From: Brevundimonas sp. UBA4553 | GTDB taxonomy: Bacteria; Pseudomonadota; Alphaproteobacteria; Caulobacterales; Caulobacteraceae | Direction: 5' to 3' | DNA: 64,000 nucleotides | Assembly (NCBI RefSeq): GCF_002387245.1 | Contig: NZ_DGLD01000013.1 | Coordinates: 186,001 to 250,000, forward strand | Part shown: positions 60,271 through 64,000 of the stretch, piece by piece | Layout: every line of letters starts with the position of its first letter | Position numbering within the stretch: position 1 is the first letter of the stretch | The notes under the pieces: generated by a model | Told to the model about the DNA's origin: nothing | What the model saw: only the letters and a program-made list of their open reading frames with translations | Databases searched by the model: none | Translations under genes and position numbers: made by a program

Positions 60271-60312
60271 CGTCAGTTTCTCGATAATGTCACCTAGGCG
60301 CTGCGCGTCGAT

Positions 60313-61749
60313 CTAGTCGGTGATCACGACATAAAACGGCTCGCTGATGGATGCGAGGCTCCCGTCGATTCGTCGCACGACGAATGCTTCCGCCAGGTGG
60401 ACGCCGCGCCACTCAAGCGTCTCGGCGCGTTCATGGCCGAGTTCAGAGGCATAGTAGTCACCGCGCGGCGCAGGCACGTCACCGGTGTTCGTAATGCGCC
60501 AATGGACCACGAACTCTGATCCGATCGGCTCCCCGGACGAGCGTAGAGCGTGAAACCAGATCTTCTGATTCGGCTTCAGAGGATCACCGGACAAGACTGG
60601 GACCGCGTACATACTCTTCGCGCCGCCCTTCAACGTCGCGCCGACGACCACTTCGAGGTCTGGGTCGCGACGATCCGTCCAAGTCGGTCGCTGCATGTGC
60701 GGCACGCGACGGAAGTTCACTGGTATGGCAGAGCGCCCGAAAGTGACGACCAGATCGACGAGATCCTGAAGCGCAGTGCGGGCCGGAGCCGTCGGGCTAG
60801 CCAGCGCAAACCGGCCGGCGCTCTCGTCCAGCTTGACGGACGCCGCGAAGTCGTCGCCGAACAGCCGTCGCCAGGCTCTTACGCTGGCATCCCGATCGGC
60901 CGTGACGATCGCCTCATCGATCCAGCCGCGATAGCGATGGATGGAGGCTCGAAAGTTCGTGTACTGATCCTGCGTCCAGGCGCTGGCGAAATCCTCTGCA
61001 TCGGCGCCCGCAGCCAAGAAAGGGTTGCAGACGGCCGGTTTGTCAGCTCGAGCCTGAAGCCAGTCATCGAGGCGGCCCATCACGGTTTGAAGCGCGGTGG
61101 GAACATCAGCGAACTCGGCTGACCCCTTGTCGGCTTCGTTGATCTGCTGAGCGAGCAGGGTCGTCAACAGCACCGACGAGCAGACAAATCGGGTCTTGAT
61201 GTCACGCAGGAACTTGATGAGGCGCGTGACCTTTCGAAAAGAGTTCGAGCCTGAGTAGCTGTTCTTCTCGATGAGCCAGGCGGTGTAGGCCATCGGCTCG
61301 GATCGTTCAAAGCGGTCCGCCGATCGATTGCAGACCTCCGGTCGACCGGCGATCTCACGACCGATGACCAAGGGCGCAACATCGACCATCGCATCATTGG
61401 CGTAGGTGATGGTTGCGCAGTAGGGCCAGCCCTTGACCTTGTCGCGATAGACGCCACTCGAGCGAAACGTCGCCACGAGAGAACGGACATAGTCCGCGGC
61501 TGTCCAGTCCTCGACGGGGTCCACCAGCACCAGAAGATCGGCGTCGAACTCTCCTTGATCGACCGGGCGGATGATTGTGCCATGCGCCCAAGAGCCCTGA
61601 CGTTCAAAGCACTGGATCGATGGTTCCCAATCCGAACCACGCAGGTAGGTCTCAATAGCTTCGCTGTTCTTTTCCAGCGTCTGCAGGCGAGTGGCGTTCA
61701 GGTTGACCGTGTCGCGCAGGAAGTCGTTGAAGTGCTCAATCAGCTTCAT
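60313..61749 (-). CDS. CBASS CD-NTase (SMODS nucleotidyltransferase) with AGS-C-like sensor domain
   Basis: 478 residues. The cGAS/DncV-like core has the helix-turn GS motif QGSWAHGTIIRPVDQ (Gly52-Ser53) and catalytic acids in EFDADLLVLVD (Asp69, Asp71) plus Asp123 in AMVDVAPLVI. The C-terminal third (from about 370: VVGATLKGGAKSMYAVPVLS, then KIWFHALRSSGEPIGSEFVV HWRITNTGDVPAP and beyond) fits the AGS-C nucleotide-sensor domain. It should make a cyclic or linear oligonucleotide upon phage infection. The start overlaps the effector stop (ATGA). No Cap2/Cap3 or HORMA/TRIP13 is present, so it is a minimal (type I-like) system. Confidence 0.85.
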   Translation of the reverse strand: MKLIEHFNDFLRDTVNLNATRLQTLEKNSEAIETYLRGSDWEPSIQCFERQGSWAHGTIIRPVDQGEFDADLLVLVDPVEDWTAADYVRSLVATFRSSGVYRDKVKGWPYCATITYANDAMVDVAPLVIGREIAGRPEVCNRSADRFERSEPMAYTAWLIEKNSYSGSNSFRKVTRLIKFLRDIKTRFVCSSVLLTTLLAQQINEADKGSAEFADVPTALQTVMGRLDDWLQARADKPAVCNPFLAAGADAEDFASAWTQDQYTNFRASIHRYRGWIDEAIVTADRDASVRAWRRLFGDDFAASVKLDESAGRFALASPTAPARTALQDLVDLVVTFGRSAIPVNFRRVPHMQRPTWTDRRDPDLEVVVGATLKGGAKSMYAVPVLSGDPLKPNQKIWFHALRSSGEPIGSEFVVHWRITNTGDVPAPRGDYYASELGHERAETLEWRGVHLAEAFVVRRIDGSLASISEPFYVVITD

Positions 61750-62654
61750 CTGTCCAACGCCTCCCACTCGGCGACATAGCCTTCGGCAGCATCATTCATC
61801 GCGACTTCCATCGCCTTGCGACGGTGCTTGTAGACGCCCGGGAAGATCAGACCGGTGCTGGCTCGGCGCAGGTAGATGGCATTTTGCAGTTCGCGCGCCT
61901 GCAGGAGGCAATCGGCCTCGCTGCACCTGCCCTTCTTGGCGTCTTCCCAGAGCGATTCGGCCTCACCTCGCAGCGTTTCCTGAGCGTCGGCGGCGTCTTT
62001 CTGCCGGAAGTACTCGCGAGCAGACCAGATCAGAATGGGCGCGGCCGGTGCCAGAACCGTCGTAACGAAACTGTCGATGGTCAAACCAACGTAGCCGGCG
62101 ATCGCGAGAAGGATCATCGGCAGGCCTACACCTATGCCGATCAACCACCGGCCATAGTGGCGACGTAGCTCTCCGTCATACCAGAGGTTGGTTCGCTGGC
62201 AGATGATCCGGCCCAGATGATGAGGCGGCCGTCCTGCGGCAACGGGATACCAATCCCTCAGCTTGTCATCCTTACCGCCCCATCGCGCCCATCGACGCTC
62301 TGCCGAAGCAATATCAGGATAAGGCGCGGACTTGCCGGCCACCAACTTGTTCCAAGGCACCTGGAGTACAGCTTCATCGAACTTTTCTGCGATCTTCGCT
62401 GACAAGCGGATGCGATGGCGTTGGGTCCGATCCAGGATGAGGACGTCGAGCAGGGTCACAGCCAGCGCAGCAGCCGCTGCCCACGGTCGGATACTCTGTG
62501 CGAAGATGCCTGTGATCGTCAGCCCCATCGGCATTACGACGGTCAGGCTGAACTGAACGACCAGCCACAGGCTGGCATCGTCAAGAATGCGCTTTCGGGC
62601 CCGCAGCAGCCGAAGCTGGGGCTCTTGGTTCTGTCGCTCGGGTATCGCGTTCAT
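61746..62654 (-). CDS. S-4TM family pore-forming effector of CBASS
   Basis: 302 residues. The family start IPERQNQEPQLRLLRARKRI, paired helices SLWLVVQFSLTVVMPMGLTI and AAAALAVTLLDVLILDRTQR, and the conserved middle LRDWYPVAAGRPPHHLGRII with CQRTNLWYDGELRRHYGRWL are diagnostic. A second helix pair (IGIGVGLPMILLAIAGYVGL, SFVTTVLAPAAPILIWSARE) and RELQDAIY-like ARELQNAIYLRRASTGLIFP follow. S-4TM proteins are predicted to open membrane pores when they sense the CD-NTase product, killing the infected cell. It is the first gene of the two-gene operon, coupled to the CD-NTase. Confidence 0.9.
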   Translation of the reverse strand: MNAIPERQNQEPQLRLLRARKRILDDASLWLVVQFSLTVVMPMGLTITGIFAQSIRPWAAAAALAVTLLDVLILDRTQRHRIRLSAKIAEKFDEAVLQVPWNKLVAGKSAPYPDIASAERRWARWGGKDDKLRDWYPVAAGRPPHHLGRIICQRTNLWYDGELRRHYGRWLIGIGVGLPMILLAIAGYVGLTIDSFVTTVLAPAAPILIWSAREYFRQKDAADAQETLRGEAESLWEDAKKGRCSEADCLLQARELQNAIYLRRASTGLIFPGVYKHRRKAMEVAMNDAAEGYVAEWEALDR

Positions 62655-62748
62655 GTCGGCGTTCGATGGCTGGTCGGAGACAACCTAAGCTATACCAGCG
62701 ACCAAATGCCTGGACGACGAAATTCACCCGGCTGCGCCGATTGAGGCG

Positions 62749-63261
62749 CTATCGCATTTCGCTATCGTTCGTTGCCTGGCGTCCCCAGAACCAGACGGCG
62801 GCCCGCAGCACCTCGATCGCATCTCGCTCTGCCGGTCCGTCGGTTATCGTAAGCGCGGCGACTGAGGTCGGGTCATCCCCAGCATGTCTTGCCTGGGTCT
62901 GTATCAGCCGTTCCGATTTGACATGCTTGGAGCCATTGCAAATGCTCTGACACAACTCCAGTTCAGGACACTCGCGGATCGCCCAGGCGACCAGATCGCT
63001 CTTCTTGAGCGGCGTCACTGCCCCAATGTACCGCGCGACTTCCTGGCTGTTTCGGTTCGTCGCGGTAATGCCGTTCCAGCACCAGTCGGTCATATGCCAC
63101 GCCGTTATGGCGCAGTTGATCGCGGCATCCACGCGGTCATCTGTCTCTGCGGCGTTCTCGGCTCGTTGCAGCTCCCTGGAGGCCTTGCGCGCCATGGCGC
63201 TGGCCTCCTGCATGCCAAAGCTTCCGCTGGCGCCCCATAAGGTGGTGTGCATGACAGCCAT
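62749..63261 (-). CDS. Uncharacterised helical protein upstream of the CBASS pair
   Basis: 170 residues, soluble, mostly helical. ARKASRELQRAENAAETDDR, VDAAINCAITAWHMTDWCWN and ECPELELCQSICNGSKHVKS have the look of a HEPN-like small protein seen near defence genes, but I cannot name a family. The start may be 63261 or Met 63213. It lies 94 bp upstream of the S-4TM gene on the same strand; co-transcription is possible. The low GC content matches the island. Confidence 0.65.
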   Translation of the reverse strand: MAVMHTTLWGASGSFGMQEASAMARKASRELQRAENAAETDDRVDAAINCAITAWHMTDWCWNGITATNRNSQEVARYIGAVTPLKKSDLVAWAIRECPELELCQSICNGSKHVKSERLIQTQARHAGDDPTSVAALTITDGPAERDAIEVLRAAVWFWGRQATNDSEMR

Positions 63262-63406
63262 TCAAAGCGCCTCCCCGATTTGTCTGATCCGCATATGTTG
63301 CAGGCTGCACGATGCGATCCCGACGCGCCGAACGACGGCGTCAACACGGGTTTGACACAACTTCTGATTGGCCGGTAGCCTTTGTCTTTCCTCGGGGGAG
63401 GGTAGT

Positions 63407-63934
63407 TTGTCGAACAAGGCGGGCGCAGGCTGCCTGGGCTGGTTGGTTGCGGGCGTGCTCCTGATCGCCCTGGTCGGTAAATGCGGAGGCGAGCATACCG
63501 GCGGTACAGATGGCGTCGGGCTGAGCGAGCCTCGCCGGTCGATCCAATCCTGGCGGTACATTCGCCCTGTCTCGGCGAATTGCAGGAGCGACGTCTCTAC
63601 AAATTCGGATTCGGTGGCGCGCCTCGATCGCAACGAGTTCGTGGGCGTCATTGAGTCCAAAAACGGGTGGTCCCTGATCGACCGCCCGAGCGATTGCTGG
63701 GTGCGCGACGACCTATTGGCCGCCACTCGGACTAATGACCGGACGCAAGTCCGCGGTCTCGTCAGCACCGACGCGCCATCAGCCCGCGGGTCAACGCCGC
63801 GTTCGAATGGCGGATCAGCCTACTACCGCAACTGCGCCGCCGCTCGCGCTGCAGGTGCTGCGCCTGTCCGTCGCGGCGACCCGGGATATGCGCGAAGGCT
63901 TGATCGCGACGGTGACGGCGTGGGGTGTGAATAG
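63407..63934 (+). CDS. Membrane-anchored SH3-like protein with Excalibur calcium-binding domain
   Basis: About 175 residues. After a membrane helix (CLGWLVAGVLLIALVGKCGG) comes an SH3-like segment (WRYIRPVSANCRSDVSTNSD, FVGVIESKNGWSLID). A disordered linker leads to a C-terminal Excalibur motif: YYRNCAAARAAGAAPVRRGD, then YARRLDRDGDGVGCE with the DxDxDG loop and paired Cys. Excalibur domains occur on extracellular nucleases and surface proteins. TTG 63407 is chosen because GGGGGAGGG precedes it; the frame opens at TTG 63368. The last 66 bases of the window hold nothing recognisable. Confidence 0.8.
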   Translation: MSNKAGAGCLGWLVAGVLLIALVGKCGGEHTGGTDGVGLSEPRRSIQSWRYIRPVSANCRSDVSTNSDSVARLDRNEFVGVIESKNGWSLIDRPSDCWVRDDLLAATRTNDRTQVRGLVSTDAPSARGSTPRSNGGSAYYRNCAAARAAGAAPVRRGDPGYARRLDRDGDGVGCE

Positions 63935-64000
63935 GGCGTCGTTCATTCGTTTCTTGAAGACTTCTCCTTGGGTCCCAGACCAACCGATCGAGTGGTTGCA

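Noticed and set aside
58200..64000. Prophage
   Set aside because: No phage structural, packaging or lysis genes were seen; the content fits a defence-type island instead.

Overview
The window is about 64 kb of high-GC DNA with alphaproteobacterial gene content and order, most like the Caulobacterales and probably Brevundimonas. The basis is the SRP RNA - dnaX - ybaB - recR block, an FzlA-like GST next to queG, Coq7, CobT, NDUFA9-like and CcdC genes, and TonB-dependent nutrition. The species assignment is an inference, because no rRNA is present.

Layout. 1-9.3 kb: M17 aminopeptidase (cut by the left edge), NlpC/P60 hydrolase, membrane cytochrome c, kdsB, nudC, then SRP RNA, a DUF3597 protein, dnaX, a RutE-like reductase, ybaB and recR. 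9.3-20.4 kb: rmuC, a membrane protein/XRE pair, TraB/GumN protein, tRNA-Gly(CCC), a LuxR-type regulator behind an AT-rich leader, ilvA overlapping an FKBP lipoprotein, queG, FzlA-like GST, CDF transporter and uppP. 20.4-32.6 kb: NDUFA9-like protein, amidohydrolase, a DUF1254/DUF1214 pair (one copy frame-disrupted), M1 peptidase, Bcr/CflA transporter, and a TetR-MFS-HlyD efflux operon with a visible operator. 32.7-44.9 kb: tRNA-Leu(CAA), CcdC, FAH-family hydrolase, TonB receptor, ICMT, isoaspartyl peptidase, hppD, YqaA, DsbB, Coq7, phytase-like protein and cobT. 45-46.3 kb: four tandem small exported paralogues sharing a C-x14-C motif. 46.4-52.6 kb: NYN-domain protein, M16 peptidase and lepA.

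52.8-57.8 kb is the most interesting locus. It encodes an Asn/Asp/Ser repeat protein, a second small protein with the same C-terminal motif, a periplasmic C39 peptidase and a fourth exported protein in a tight series. A coiled-coil/beta-barrel outer-membrane protein and a Crp/Fnr regulator follow on the opposite strand. The parts list resembles the Pseudomonas Fap functional-amyloid machinery (FapB/C, FapD, FapE, FapF), although the sequences differ strongly. Two of the exported proteins carry a double-glycine-leader-like motif after the signal peptide, which would make them candidate C39 substrates.

58.2-64 kb: a 47-nt 3' fragment of tRNA-Val(GAC) marks what looks like the edge of an integrated island. 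To its right the GC content is visibly lower and the genes are mostly accessory: two exported or membrane unknowns, a lipoprotein, a two-gene CBASS-type defence operon (S-4TM pore effector plus CD-NTase with an AGS-C-like sensor domain), an uncharacterised helical protein, and an SH3/Excalibur protein. No integrase is in view, so the other end should lie beyond 64 kb.

Intergenic DNA also carries families of paired palindromic repeats. One of them supplies the C-terminal tail of QueG. All functional calls are by eye from protein motifs and remembered family features; no database search was run.
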